Assembly: GCA_045614565.1 (NCBI GenBank)
Contig: JAZLDG010000036.1
Span: forward strand, 1-64,000
Direction: 5' to 3'
Source: Scatosoma sp045614565
GTDB lineage: Bacteria; Bacillota; Clostridia; Christensenellales; Borkfalkiaceae
DNA length: 64,000 nucleotides
Shown: in pieces, positions 1 through 7,916 of the stretch
Position numbering within the stretch: position 1 is the first letter of the stretch
How the letters are laid out: the number at the start of each line of letters is the position of its first letter
Notes under the pieces: model-generated
Seen by the model: only the letters and a program-made list of their open reading frames with translations
What the model was told of the DNA's origin: nothing
Database searches by the model: none
Translations under genes and position numbers: made by a program

Positions 1-282
1 GGTACGGAATTCATGGCTCAGGTATACGTATTGAAGAAAGAAGAAGGTGGCCGTCATACGGCATTCTTCAACAACTATCGTCCTCAATTCTTCGTACGTA
101 CGACGGACGTAACGGGTAAGATTAACCTTCCCGAAGGCGTAGAAATGGTTATGCCTGGCGACAACATCGAAATGAAAGTTGAACTTATTAAGCCCGTAGC
201 ACTCGAAGAAGGTCTTCGTTTCGCTATCCGTGAAGGCGGCAGAACGGTTGGTTCCGGTGTTATCTCCAAGATCCTTAAATAA
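1..282 (+). CDS. tuf: Elongation factor Tu, C-terminal fragment
   Basis: This is the 3' end of the gene for EF-Tu, the GTPase that brings aminoacyl-tRNA to the ribosome. The frame is open from base 1, so the gene begins outside the window and the first in-frame ATG at 13 is not its start. The 93 visible residues are the C-terminal beta-barrel (domain 3), with the family stretch EEGGRHTAFFNNYRPQFFVR and the ending REGGRTVGSGVISKI. The GTPase domain is not in the window. It is followed 20 bases later by a strong terminator, as expected for the end of a translation-factor operon. Identification is very secure. Confidence 0.97.
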   Translation, partial: GTEFMAQVYVLKKEEGGRHTAFFNNYRPQFFVRTTDVTGKINLPEGVEMVMPGDNIEMKVELIKPVALEEGLRFAIREGGRTVGSGVISKILK

Positions 283-302
283 TTGATCTAATCGATAATA
301 AA

Positions 303-332
303 AACAGTCTATCTTTGATAGGCTGTTTTTTT
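303..332 (+). terminator. Rho-independent terminator of tuf
   Basis: An 11-base-pair stem (303-313 with 317-327, one G-U pair) closes a three-base loop and runs into eight T residues (326-333). It lies just after the tuf stop codon and just before the next promoter. Confidence 0.9.
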
Positions 333-333
333 C

Positions 334-362
334 TTGCAAAACGAATACGATTATGATATAAT
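334..362 (+). promoter_or_regulatory. Promoter of the CPBP protease gene
   Basis: TTGCAA (334-339), a 17-base spacer and TATAAT (357-362), with an extended -10 TGA directly before TATAAT. The predicted start near 369 leaves a leader of about 24 bases before the GTG start at 393. Confidence 0.75.
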
Positions 363-392
363 AATAGAAAGATTACGTAAGGGGCTAAAACC

Positions 393-1247
393 GTGTCGAA
401 AATAACGAATAAAAAAAGAAAATCCATATTTTTAGGCGTTTGTATCGTCCTATTTAGTGTCGCTATAATCGTATTTGAGTTCGTGCCGATCGAATACAAT
501 GCCGACCCTTTACGAAATGAGTGGGTTTCGCGGATCGTATGCCAACTTTTTGGGATTTTGGCTGCGTTATGTTTACTGATTGCGATGAATACGCATTTAT
601 TTGAAAAACCGCAAAAACTCCTGTATTTAATTCCCGCGATTTTGGTTGCCGTAGATAATTTTCAATTTTTTGCTTATTTTAGCGGTAAAATGCAGCTTGT
701 TCGTACCGAAGCGTGGGACGTGATATTATTTTTCCTGTATTGTCTTGGTGTAGGCGTATTTGAAGAATTTATCTTTCGCGGCGGGGTATTGGCTTTGTTG
801 GCAGACGTCTTTCCTGATAATAAAAAGGGGTTACTGTATACCTTTTTCCTTTCTTCGCTTATATTCGGGTTTTCACATTTATTAAATCTATTAATGGGCG
901 CAAATATAGGCGGCACGCTTTTACAAATCGGGTACAGTATTTTAACGGGCGGTTTGTTTGCGTTTGTATTACTAAAAACAAAAAACGTGCTGTGTTGCGC
1001 TTTTATACACGCGTTATACAATTTTTGCGGCACGTTGATGGAAATGCCTGCAAATCTTGGTTTGGGAAGCGGCGTAGTGCTTGATTTGGGTACGGGAATT
1101 ACGATGGCGATCATCGGTACGGTCGTAGGGTTGTTCGCCTTATATTCGGTGTTTACGTATCCTGAAAATGAGCGAATAGAGCTATATAAACGTTTGGGAA
1201 TAAAAAATAGAGTGGATAGACAAACTATCCACTCTATTTTTAGATGA
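393..1247 (+). CDS. CPBP-family intramembrane metalloprotease
   Basis: A 284-residue polytopic membrane protein with the motifs of the CPBP (CAAX protease and bacteriocin-processing, formerly Abi) family: EExxxR as EEFIFRG (E124, E125, R129), FxxxH as FGFSH (H162) and HxxxN as HALYN (H206, N210). These residues would form the metal and active site inside the membrane. Relatives cleave prenylated proteins or peptides or give bacteriocin self-immunity; the substrate cannot be told here. The GTG start at 393 follows a TAAGGGG ribosome site. It has its own promoter and no operon partner. Its last 14 codons lie within the shared hairpin terminator with convergent potD, so the tail Asn-Arg-Val-Asp-Arg-Gln-Thr is partly dictated by that hairpin. 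Confidence 0.88.
   Translation: MSKITNKKRKSIFLGVCIVLFSVAIIVFEFVPIEYNADPLRNEWVSRIVCQLFGILAALCLLIAMNTHLFEKPQKLLYLIPAILVAVDNFQFFAYFSGKMQLVRTEAWDVILFFLYCLGVGVFEEFIFRGGVLALLADVFPDNKKGLLYTFFLSSLIFGFSHLLNLLMGANIGGTLLQIGYSILTGGLFAFVLLKTKNVLCCAFIHALYNFCGTLMEMPANLGLGSGVVLDLGTGITMAIIGTVVGLFALYSVFTYPENERIELYKRLGIKNRVDRQTIHSIFR
1204..1240. terminator. Bidirectional terminator inside convergent gene ends
   Basis: A perfect 16-base-pair stem (1204-1219 with 1225-1240) with a five-base loop. Its A/T flanks give a U-run in either direction. On the minus strand it directly follows the potD stop. On the plus strand it lies inside the last codons of the CPBP gene, whose TGA is at 1245-1247. Confidence 0.85.
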
Positions 1248-2601
1248 AAGTAATATCGCTCCACATCATATTTGCGCGCGTATTTGCTTCGCGGTCAAAG
1301 GGTCGCATAGCAACGCAATGCGCAAGCGTTTCTTGCGTGGGGTATTGCGCAAATAGTTGCCGATTTAATTGTTCGGCAGGCGCGTTAATGGTATATCCTT
1401 CTCCAAAGAAATAACTTAAATCGTAAGGAACGGCGGTTTCGTCTTCTTCGGCTTCGTAATACGCTTGTACGTATTCTTCAAAAATATACCCGTAATACGG
1501 ATCGTTTTCATCCGCGCTTCCTGCAATACAGCTCGTGTAGCCGATATATTCCATATTTCTCACGACGTTATCGGGACGGGAAAGGAAATTGATAAACATC
1601 GTCGCGGCTTTTACGTCTTTGGCATTTTTTGTAAGCGTCCAACCGTCAAACCAAAGATTTGATACCGATTCAGGAATAGCGTAATTCAAGTACAAGGGAT
1701 TTGCAACGGGATTTTCTTCGTCGTCGCCTTGCGCGTAGTCCATAACGTACACACCGTCGCCGCTCCATTGATAATTTACGGTAATTTTTCCCGCTATCGT
1801 ATCGTTTTTACCTTCATCCGTTTCAAAACCGTACAAATTACCCGTAATCGACTGTAAAATATCCTTTACGGCGTTCATCGTCGCTTCATCGGTGTCGTTC
1901 ATAAGCGTTGCAAGCTGGGTTTGATACTCGCTTAACGTAATCGTACCCGCTTCATAATCGGATTTCAGTTTTAACAAATCGTTTTCGTAATACATCGCAA
2001 GCCCCACGAAATAGGTATCGCGAATATTATTTTTTGCAGTAATTTTATGTGCGTAAGCGGGATTTGTGAAAATACTCCAACTTTTCGTGTCGTCTTCGTT
2101 CACAAGTTCGGGATTGTACACGAAGCCCGTCGTACCCCACATATACCCTGCGGCATAATCTTTCCATTTCTCGCCGTTAATATCATTTTCTTCAAATGTT
2201 TTTTGGATATAGGGGGAAACGTGTTTTGCGTAATAATTCGTTTCTATACTTGCGTCGAAGAAGCTTGCGGGAAGCTTTTGTACGTAACCTTCCGTAATCA
2301 ATTTCATAATCATATATTCGGAAGGGCAAATAAGATCGAAATGATCGCCCATACGGATCATATTATACAGCGTTTCGTTGTCGTCGGCGATACAATATTC
2401 CACGCGGATATCCTTTCCCGTTTGTTCTTTGTACCAAACTTCAAATTCGCGTATAAGTTCGCTGTCTTCGTCGCCGCCGTCGATGTATTCCGCCCAGTTT
2501 GCAACTTTAAGCACGGGACGGGGATCGTGCGCGAGCGTGATTGCCGTTATGCCCGAAGCGGCGAGAATGGCGGCAAGTCCAATTGCAAGGTATTTTTTCA
2601 T
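1240..2601 (-). CDS. potD: Spermidine/putrescine ABC transporter substrate-binding protein
   Basis: A 453-residue extracytoplasmic binding protein for polyamines. After a signal-like hydrophobic start (residues 1-22) the mature part opens with LKVANWAEYID, the typical first strand of PotD/PotF proteins, and later has WSGDGVYVMDYA and LWFDGWTLTKNAK, both typical of the family. It is longer than E. coli PotD (about 350 residues), mainly through a central helical insertion near residues 190-250. There is no lipobox cysteine in the signal region, so the membrane anchor may be an uncleaved signal helix. Its ATG overlaps the potC stop as ATGA, which couples it to the operon. Polyamine rather than another small cation is inferred from family and operon order. 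Confidence 0.9.
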   Translation of the reverse strand: MKKYLAIGLAAILAASGITAITLAHDPRPVLKVANWAEYIDGGDEDSELIREFEVWYKEQTGKDIRVEYCIADDNETLYNMIRMGDHFDLICPSEYMIMKLITEGYVQKLPASFFDASIETNYYAKHVSPYIQKTFEENDINGEKWKDYAAGYMWGTTGFVYNPELVNEDDTKSWSIFTNPAYAHKITAKNNIRDTYFVGLAMYYENDLLKLKSDYEAGTITLSEYQTQLATLMNDTDEATMNAVKDILQSITGNLYGFETDEGKNDTIAGKITVNYQWSGDGVYVMDYAQGDDEENPVANPLYLNYAIPESVSNLWFDGWTLTKNAKDVKAATMFINFLSRPDNVVRNMEYIGYTSCIAGSADENDPYYGYIFEEYVQAYYEAEEDETAVPYDLSYFFGEGYTINAPAEQLNRQLFAQYPTQETLAHCVAMRPFDREANTRANMMWSDITFI

Positions 2602-3404
2602 TGTTTTTTACCTGCCTTTTTGAGTGCGATAATATTCATCGTTACGACGACTATGACGATTAAAAGGAAAATAATCGCTGTGAACGCCCAGTAGGACGAT
2701 TTAATCGTGTTTACCGTCCCGCCCTTGGAAAGGCTGTAAATATGCGTACTAATCGTTTGGAAGGTGTTGGGCTTGGTGTACGCCGCAATGATATAATCGT
2801 CCAAGGACAGCGTAATGGAAAGTAAGAATCCAGCCACAATGCCCGGTAAAATTTGCGGTAAAACGACCGAAAACAAAGCTTTCGTAGGTGTTGCGCCAAG
2901 GTCGAGCGCAGCTTCGTATAAATTATTATCCATTTGTTTGAGCTTGGGAATAATGGAAAGCACCACGAACGGGGTACAAAGCACCATTTGTCCCACGATC
3001 AAAGGAATATACGTGGATTTCGGAACGTTGATGGCAACGATTAAAAACGCAAACGAAATTGCCGTAACGACTTCAGCGTTAATAACGGGGATTTGATTGA
3101 CGCCGTTTAATAAAGAAGCCGTGCGTTTTTTGGAATAGAAAATCCCGATCGAACCGATCGTACCAAGGATCGTCGAAAGTGTCGCCACGACGACGGCAAG
3201 CAAAAGCGTTTGGAGTACGATGGGCAGGGGCTGATTGTCCATATTGAAGAAATATTCGTAGTGGGTAAGGCTAAATCCTTCCCACGTGCTAATTGTTTCG
3301 GATTGATTAAAGCTGTATACCGTCAATAACAAAATAGGGGCGTAAATGAACAGTAAAACCAAGCCGATAAACAACCATTTTAAGCAAGTTTTGATTTTTA
3401 CCAT
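2598..3404 (-). CDS. potC: Spermidine/putrescine ABC transporter permease PotC
   Basis: A 268-residue inner-membrane permease with about six transmembrane helices. The cytoplasmic EAA loop, which docks on the ATPase, reads EAALDLGATPTKALF. The Asn-Gln-rich first outer loop and the SLDDYIIA segment near the C-terminus are typical of PotC. It pairs with PotB to form the channel. Its stop overlaps the potD start by four bases, and its start overlaps the potB end by seven. Length is normal for the family. Confidence 0.92.
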   Translation of the reverse strand: MVKIKTCLKWLFIGLVLLFIYAPILLLTVYSFNQSETISTWEGFSLTHYEYFFNMDNQPLPIVLQTLLLAVVVATLSTILGTIGSIGIFYSKKRTASLLNGVNQIPVINAEVVTAISFAFLIVAINVPKSTYIPLIVGQMVLCTPFVVLSIIPKLKQMDNNLYEAALDLGATPTKALFSVVLPQILPGIVAGFLLSITLSLDDYIIAAYTKPNTFQTISTHIYSLSKGGTVNTIKSSYWAFTAIIFLLIVIVVVTMNIIALKKAGKKQ

Positions 3405-4243
3405 AAAGAAGTCCCCCTTGCGTTCGCTTCGGAATTTGCGTCAAAACCGCCCGTCGCCCAAGTCATTATGAACATAAGCGTTAGGAGTAATAACGCCGTT
3501 ACCGAGCCCATATTCCACAAATCGTTTTTGAAACATTCATCGATAAACGAGCCGATAATTTTGGTGTGGTTAAAGGTCATATAATTAGAAACGACGTAGT
3601 TTGTCATAGACGGCAAAAACACCATTGATACGCCACTTGCGATCCCTGCTTTGGAAAGGGGGAGTGTAACGCTTAAAAAGGCTTTTGCAGGCGTTGCACC
3701 GAGATCTTTTGCCGCTTCTAAATAGCTTTTGTCGATTTTGATAATCGTGGTGTAAATCGGCATAATCATAAACGGTAGGAAATCGTATACCATACCTAAA
3801 ATCGTATTAAAAATATTCCATTCGGGTTTATTGTAAATACCGATCCAGTCGAGAAGCTCCTTTAACGCGTTGATACGAAGGACGAAATTAACCCACATCG
3901 GCACGATAAACAATAAAAGTAAGCCCAATTTGTTTTTTAATTTGCAATTTGCAATAATATATGCCACAGGATAAGCAATTAAAAGACATACGACCGTGCT
4001 GGATAACGAGATAAAAATACTTTGCACGATCGTTTTGAAACGCGCCGTTTCAAAAAAGCTGTCGCCGCCGCTCCCGCTGAAAAAGATTTTGAAGTTATCA
4101 AACGTGAACACACCGTTTGCGTCCGTGAATGCGTAATATAAAATAATAAACAACGGAACGACTACGAAAAACCCTAAAAACAACGCGTAGGGGATTGCGA
4201 GCATTTTCCGTGAAAAACGCGGACGAAATTTGGAAGCCGTCAT
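3398..4243 (-). CDS. potB: Spermidine/putrescine ABC transporter permease PotB
   Basis: A 281-residue permease with six predicted membrane helices and the EAA motif EAAKDLGATPAKAF. The SMTNYVVSNY segment near the C-terminus matches the PotB family. It is the channel partner of PotC. The ATG at 4243 shares one base with the TAA stop of potA, so translation is probably coupled. Length is normal. Confidence 0.92.
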   Translation of the reverse strand: MTASKFRPRFSRKMLAIPYALFLGFFVVVPLFIILYYAFTDANGVFTFDNFKIFFSGSGGDSFFETARFKTIVQSIFISLSSTVVCLLIAYPVAYIIANCKLKNKLGLLLLFIVPMWVNFVLRINALKELLDWIGIYNKPEWNIFNTILGMVYDFLPFMIMPIYTTIIKIDKSYLEAAKDLGATPAKAFLSVTLPLSKAGIASGVSMVFLPSMTNYVVSNYMTFNHTKIIGSFIDECFKNDLWNMGSVTALLLLTLMFIMTWATGGFDANSEANARGTSLW

Positions 4244-5751
4244 TATTTTTTGCCCTCCGCAACTTTTAAGGTAAGCTTAATTTTTTCTTTGGGAATTACC
4301 AAGCTTACGAGATCGTTTTCATTCCAAAGATCTTCGCAGGCAAGCACGTAATCTTCTTCGTTTTCCGTACGGACGATATAACGGTAATATTCACTCTTGT
4401 AAATCAAGGAAATGATATGCCCTTGCGCGCCGCCTTCGTCGAGATTGTCGCTCATCGTAATATCGTGAAGCCCGACTTCTACGTTTACTTCCACGTCCGT
4501 TAAATCGATTTTTTCGCCTTTTACCGTAATCAAATACCCGTCTTCGTCCAAATGACTGTTGGGGTAAAGCTGCGTAACGTCACATTCAAATTCGCCGTCG
4601 CCAAATTCTACGGTATTGCGTTTGGTAATAACGCCCGAAAATTTATTGACGCGGAATACCTTTTTCATTACGTGAATACCGTCGGGCTGAATAACGAGCC
4701 CAACGCGATCGCCGACAGCAGGGGTGGTCGTGCTTTGAATTTCAATTTCGTATCTTCCGCATTGTACGAGTATTTGATAATGAATACCCTTGAAAATAAC
4801 GGAAGTAACCTTACCGCAAAGCATGCCGTTTTCCGTCGTAGTGATTTGTACGTCTTCGGGACGAACGACGACGTCTACGGGCTCGTCTTTTTCAAAACCG
4901 CCGTCAAGACAGGTAAAGCTTTTGCCACAAAACCGCACTTGTCCGTCCTTGGGCATAACGCCCGTGAAAATATTGCTTTCGCCGATGAAATCGGCGACGA
5001 ATGTGTTTTTGGGCTCGTTATAAATCATTTCAGGCGTACCGATTTGCTGGATTGCGCCGTCCGCCATAACCACGATTGTGTCCGACATCGTCAATGCTTC
5101 TTCCTGATCGTGCGTAACGTAAATAAAGGTGATGCCCAAGCGTTTGTGCATCGCTTTGAGTTCAAGCTGCATTTCCTTGCGCATTTTGAGATCGAGCGCG
5201 CCGAGCGGCTCGTCCAAAAGCAAAATTTCAGGCTCGTTCACGATTGCGCGTGCGATGGCGATACGTTGCTGTTGACCGCCGGAAAGGGTAGAGATGGCAC
5301 GTTTTTCAAAGCCGCTCAAATCCACGATTTCGAGTGCTTTTTTTACTTTTTCGGAAATAATACATTTGGGGAGCTTTTCCATCTTAATTTTTTGATTGCC
5401 TTTTTTGTCCACGTACGTCGTTTCGATGCGTTTTTGCTTCAAACCGAACGCAACGTTTTCAAAAACGTCGAGATGGGGGAAAAGCGCATATTTTTGGAAT
5501 ACGGTATTGACGGGTCGGCGGTTGGGGGGTAAAGCACTAATGTCTTCGCCGTTGAGCAAAATTTTCCCGCTTGTGGGCATATCAAACCCCGCAATCATAC
5601 GTAAAGTCGTGGTTTTACCACAACCGGACGGACCGAGAAAGGTCACGAATTCGCCTTTGCGTATGTAGAGATTCATATTCTCTACGACGGATACGCCGTC
5701 GAATTCCTTGCATACGTCGATAAGTTCAATGATATTCGTTTCTTGTGTCAT
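4243..5751 (-). CDS. potA: Spermidine/putrescine ABC transporter ATPase
   Basis: This 502-residue ATPase powers polyamine import. It has Walker A GPSGCGKT (residues 40-47), the ABC signature LSGGQ (156-160) and Walker B ILLLDEP (about 176-182). I place the start at 5751 because GGGAG lies at the right distance upstream; the open frame reaches 5796 but would then overlap the preceding regulator. The protein is much longer than usual (about 350-370 residues). A Lys-rich insert of about 25 residues lies near 107-131, and after a normal TOBE domain there is a C-terminal extension (about 390-502) that resembles a second TOBE-like beta-barrel. Extended forms may sense or gate transport, but that is inference. 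It lies 17 bases after the regulator. Confidence 0.92.
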   Translation of the reverse strand: MTQETNIIELIDVCKEFDGVSVVENMNLYIRKGEFVTFLGPSGCGKTTTLRMIAGFDMPTSGKILLNGEDISALPPNRRPVNTVFQKYALFPHLDVFENVAFGLKQKRIETTYVDKKGNQKIKMEKLPKCIISEKVKKALEIVDLSGFEKRAISTLSGGQQQRIAIARAIVNEPEILLLDEPLGALDLKMRKEMQLELKAMHKRLGITFIYVTHDQEEALTMSDTIVVMADGAIQQIGTPEMIYNEPKNTFVADFIGESNIFTGVMPKDGQVRFCGKSFTCLDGGFEKDEPVDVVVRPEDVQITTTENGMLCGKVTSVIFKGIHYQILVQCGRYEIEIQSTTTPAVGDRVGLVIQPDGIHVMKKVFRVNKFSGVITKRNTVEFGDGEFECDVTQLYPNSHLDEDGYLITVKGEKIDLTDVEVNVEVGLHDITMSDNLDEGGAQGHIISLIYKSEYYRYIVRTENEEDYVLACEDLWNENDLVSLVIPKEKIKLTLKVAEGKK

Positions 5752-5768
5752 ATGTATTCTCCCAGATA

Positions 5769-6302
5769 TTAAAAGTTGGGTGGTGTAGAAACCCAAAGGA
5801 ATTTTGATTTTCCTTTATGTTTGTTTATAATAGAATGCGGCTTTTCGGCGGGGTAATAAAATGCTTCGCCTTTTTTGCAGGTATACCGCTTTTTGCCGAG
5901 TGTAATCAAAATTTTACCTTCCAAAACGTACCCGAATTCTTCACCTTCGTGGGGTACGTCGCCCGTCGTGGCGGCGTTTTCGGCAAGCTCTACTAAAACG
6001 GGCTCCATCATATTTTTTTGCGCGTTGGGAATAAGCCAGTTCCAAATAACGCCTTCTGAATCCTTTTCAATAAATTCGTCTTTGGAAAACACGACCTTTT
6101 CTTCCCGTTCTTCGCGGAAAAAATCGGAAAGATTGCTTCCCAAAGCCGCGAGAATATCCGTTAAGGTCGCGATTGAAGGGCTGTTGAGATTGTTTTCAAG
6201 CTGTGAAATATATCCTTTCGTCAACTCGCACCGATCGGCAAGCTCTTCTTGCGTCAACCCTAATTGATTACGCATTTGTTTGATTTTTGCGCCTAAATCC
6301 AT
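5769..6302 (-). CDS. XRE-family regulator with C-terminal cupin domain
   Basis: A 177-residue transcription factor. Residues 8-62 are an XRE/HipB helix-turn-helix, with LTQEELADRCELTKGYISQL as the DNA-reading segment. Residues 105-175 are a cupin barrel with the EGEEFGYVLEG and YPAEKPHSI signatures. Proteins of this architecture, such as PuuR, often control polyamine or amino-acid genes and bind the effector in the cupin. As first gene of the pot operon it most likely represses its own operon in response to polyamines. The ATG follows CAAGGAGC. A consensus promoter with operator-like repeats lies just upstream. The effector is not shown by the sequence. Confidence 0.9.
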   Translation of the reverse strand: MDLGAKIKQMRNQLGLTQEELADRCELTKGYISQLENNLNSPSIATLTDILAALGSNLSDFFREEREEKVVFSKDEFIEKDSEGVIWNWLIPNAQKNMMEPVLVELAENAATTGDVPHEGEEFGYVLEGKILITLGKKRYTCKKGEAFYYPAEKPHSIINKHKGKSKFLWVSTPPNF

Positions 6303-6333
6303 CGTTTGCTCCTTGTGCGCCGTTTGGTTTGTT

Positions 6334-6369
6334 AAAAATAAACCAAAAGTTTAGTGAAAATAAACTTTT
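6334..6369. promoter_or_regulatory. Probable operator of the XRE-cupin/pot operon
   Basis: A 9-base inverted repeat, AAAAGTTTA (6345-6353) and TAAACTTTT (6361-6369), overlaps a direct repeat of AAAATAAAC (6335-6343 and 6357-6365) with 22-base spacing. It lies just downstream of the predicted transcription start, where a bound repressor would block initiation or escape. Confidence 0.55.
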
Positions 6370-6379
6370 TACGATAAAT

Positions 6380-6408
6380 ATTATATACGCGCGCGCGTAA
6401 TATGTCAA
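6380..6408 (-). promoter_or_regulatory. Consensus promoter of the regulator-pot operon
   Basis: On the minus strand TTGACA (6408-6403), a 17-base spacer and TATAAT (6385-6380), a perfect sigma-A-type match. The spacer contains an alternating CG run. Such a strong core promoter suggests that output is set mainly by repression. Confidence 0.88.
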
Positions 6409-6503
6409 CCGTTTGAAAGTATTTTTTGAAAAAATATTTTATACTTTTAACAAAATATTTATTTTCAATAAAAACGGTGCAAAAAGGAAATATTACGGAT
6501 ACG

Positions 6504-6532
6504 AAAAAAGAGGTCTACCGTTTGGCAGACCT
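6504..6532 (-). terminator. Terminator of rpsT
   Basis: On the minus strand a 9-base-pair stem (6532-6524 with 6519-6511, one G-U pair) and a four-base loop run into six T residues (6509-6504). Confidence 0.85.
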
Positions 6533-6561
6533 TCATATTTATAATATGATATGGTTACGAA

Positions 6562-6825
6562 TTAATTCAAAGCAGCGAGCTTCTTCGCGAGCTTTGCCTT
6601 TCTATTGTTCGCGTTGTTCTTATGAATAACGCCTTTCGTTACAGCGCCATCGATAACGGATACCGTTTCGGGATAAAGCTTCGTTGCTTCTTCCTTGTTA
6701 CCTGCTTCTACGGCTGCGAGAAATTTTTTAACTTGCGTTTTCAAAGCGGATTTAATCGCTTTGTTTTGCATCGTCTTTTTCTCGATAACCAAAACTCTTT
6801 TCTTTGCGGATTTAATATTAGGCAT
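6562..6825 (-). CDS. rpsT: Small ribosomal subunit protein S20
   Basis: An 87-residue basic, helical protein that binds 16S rRNA early in 30S assembly. MPNIKSAKKRVLVIEK at the N-terminus and NAN-N-RKAKLAKKL at the C-terminus are typical of S20, and the length is standard. The ATG follows AAGGAGA. It is a single-gene unit with its own promoter and terminator, the common arrangement for this gene. Confidence 0.97.
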   Translation of the reverse strand: MPNIKSAKKRVLVIEKKTMQNKAIKSALKTQVKKFLAAVEAGNKEEATKLYPETVSVIDGAVTKGVIHKNNANNRKAKLAKKLAALN

Positions 6826-6879
6826 AATGTTCTCCTTGTGTTTCCGATTTTTTCTTGCATCAAATCAATTGCGTAAAAT

Positions 6880-6908
6880 ATTTTAGCATAATTTCCTTGA
6901 ATTGTAAA
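6880..6908 (-). promoter_or_regulatory. Promoter of rpsT
   Basis: On the minus strand TTTACA (6908-6903), a 17-base spacer and TAAAAT (6885-6880), with an extended -10 TATGC just before. The leader to the rpsT ATG is about 48 bases. Confidence 0.75.
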
Positions 6909-6976
6909 CTGTTTTTGGGGTACAAAAATACGAAAAAAGGCAAAATTTGAAAAAATTTCTTAGTTTGGGGGTAAAA

Positions 6977-7774
6977 ATGCAAATACGAGAGCGCGGGGTT
7001 GCGTTTTTTGATAGCGGGATCGGCGGTTTGACCGTTATGGCAGCTTGCCGAAAGTATTTACCAAACGAACCCTTTTATTATTACGGCGATAACGAAAACG
7101 CTCCCTACGGCAATCTAACGTCCGAGCAAATAAAAGGATATCTGTTTCAAGCTTTTGACGTATTTGTAAGGCTAAACGTGAAAGCGGCGGTCGTGGCGTG
7201 CAACACCGCAACGGCGGTATGCGTAGATGAGCTTCGTCAAAAATATAGCTTCCCGATCGTTGGAGTCGAGCCTGCTGTGTTTGCGGCGGCTCGTAAACGT
7301 AACGACGTACTCGTATTATCCACGTCGGCAACGCACAACAGCGCGCGATTTCACGATCTTTGTTTGCGCGTAAAGCGTCGTTTCCCCGAAGTGAAAATAC
7401 AAAGCGTAGCTTGTCCGTCTTTGGCGGGTGTAATTGAAAAGGGGATCGTGCAAAGCGGTATCGATTACACGCAATATTTGCCCACGGCTTCACCTTGCGC
7501 CGTGGTGCTTGGTTGTACGCATTATATATATATTAAAGAAGTAATACGCGATTTTTACGGTTGCGAGTTATACGACGGAAACGAAGGGGTTGCGCGGCGT
7601 TTGTGCTTACTTCTTGAAAAAAATAGGGACGGGCAACCACTCTTGCCCCAACAAGCGCAAAACGAAAAAGGGGCGAGTTTGGTCAAGGAAACCGCGCCGA
7701 TTTTCTTTCTGGGGGCAAGCAAAACGTATAATCAACACATTTATGAACAAATGTTCGCCAAAAATAAGGTGTGA
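6977..7774 (+). CDS. murI: Glutamate racemase
   Basis: A 265-residue cytosolic racemase that makes D-glutamate for peptidoglycan. Both catalytic cysteines are present: C75 in VACNTAT and C180 in LGCTHY. The N-terminal VAFFDSGIGGLTV is the family signature. I chose ATG 6977, preceded by GGGGGT. An in-frame TTG at 6947 would add ten residues before the conserved start and has a poorer ribosome site. It lies 142 bases upstream of mraZ and divergent from rpsT; its placement before the dcw cluster fits cell-wall precursor supply. No clear promoter was found for it. Confidence 0.95.
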   Translation: MQIRERGVAFFDSGIGGLTVMAACRKYLPNEPFYYYGDNENAPYGNLTSEQIKGYLFQAFDVFVRLNVKAAVVACNTATAVCVDELRQKYSFPIVGVEPAVFAAARKRNDVLVLSTSATHNSARFHDLCLRVKRRFPEVKIQSVACPSLAGVIEKGIVQSGIDYTQYLPTASPCAVVLGCTHYIYIKEVIRDFYGCELYDGNEGVARRLCLLLEKNRDGQPLLPQQAQNEKGASLVKETAPIFFLGASKTYNQHIYEQMFAKNKV

Positions 7775-7829
7775 GTGGTCAAAAAACCCAAAATTTTCAA
7801 ATTTTTTTCTAGAAATTACCTTAAAAGTC

Positions 7830-7858
7830 TTGACAATGGTTAAAAGTGGTTGTATAAT
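7830..7858 (+). promoter_or_regulatory. Consensus promoter of the dcw cluster (mraZ)
   Basis: TTGACA (7830-7835), a 17-base spacer and TATAAT (7853-7858), a perfect match. The spacer holds two TGGTT elements (7837-7841 and 7847-7851) exactly ten bases apart, resembling the direct repeats bound by MraZ. The leader to the mraZ ATG is about 52 bases. Confidence 0.88.
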
Positions 7859-7916
7859 AATATCAAGCATTTATTTTAATGCGTCATAGGATAAAAAAGG
7901 CAAGGAGGGATAAGCA

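Noticed and set aside
4552..5532. Plus-strand open frame of 326 codons opposite potA
   Set aside because: It lies entirely antisense to a well-identified gene, has no ribosome site, and its residues show no domain. Codon bias of potA keeps the reverse frame open.
5752..5796. Longer start for potA at 5796
   Set aside because: It would overlap the regulator gene, and the extra 15 residues precede the conserved start. ATG 5751 has a good GGGAG site.
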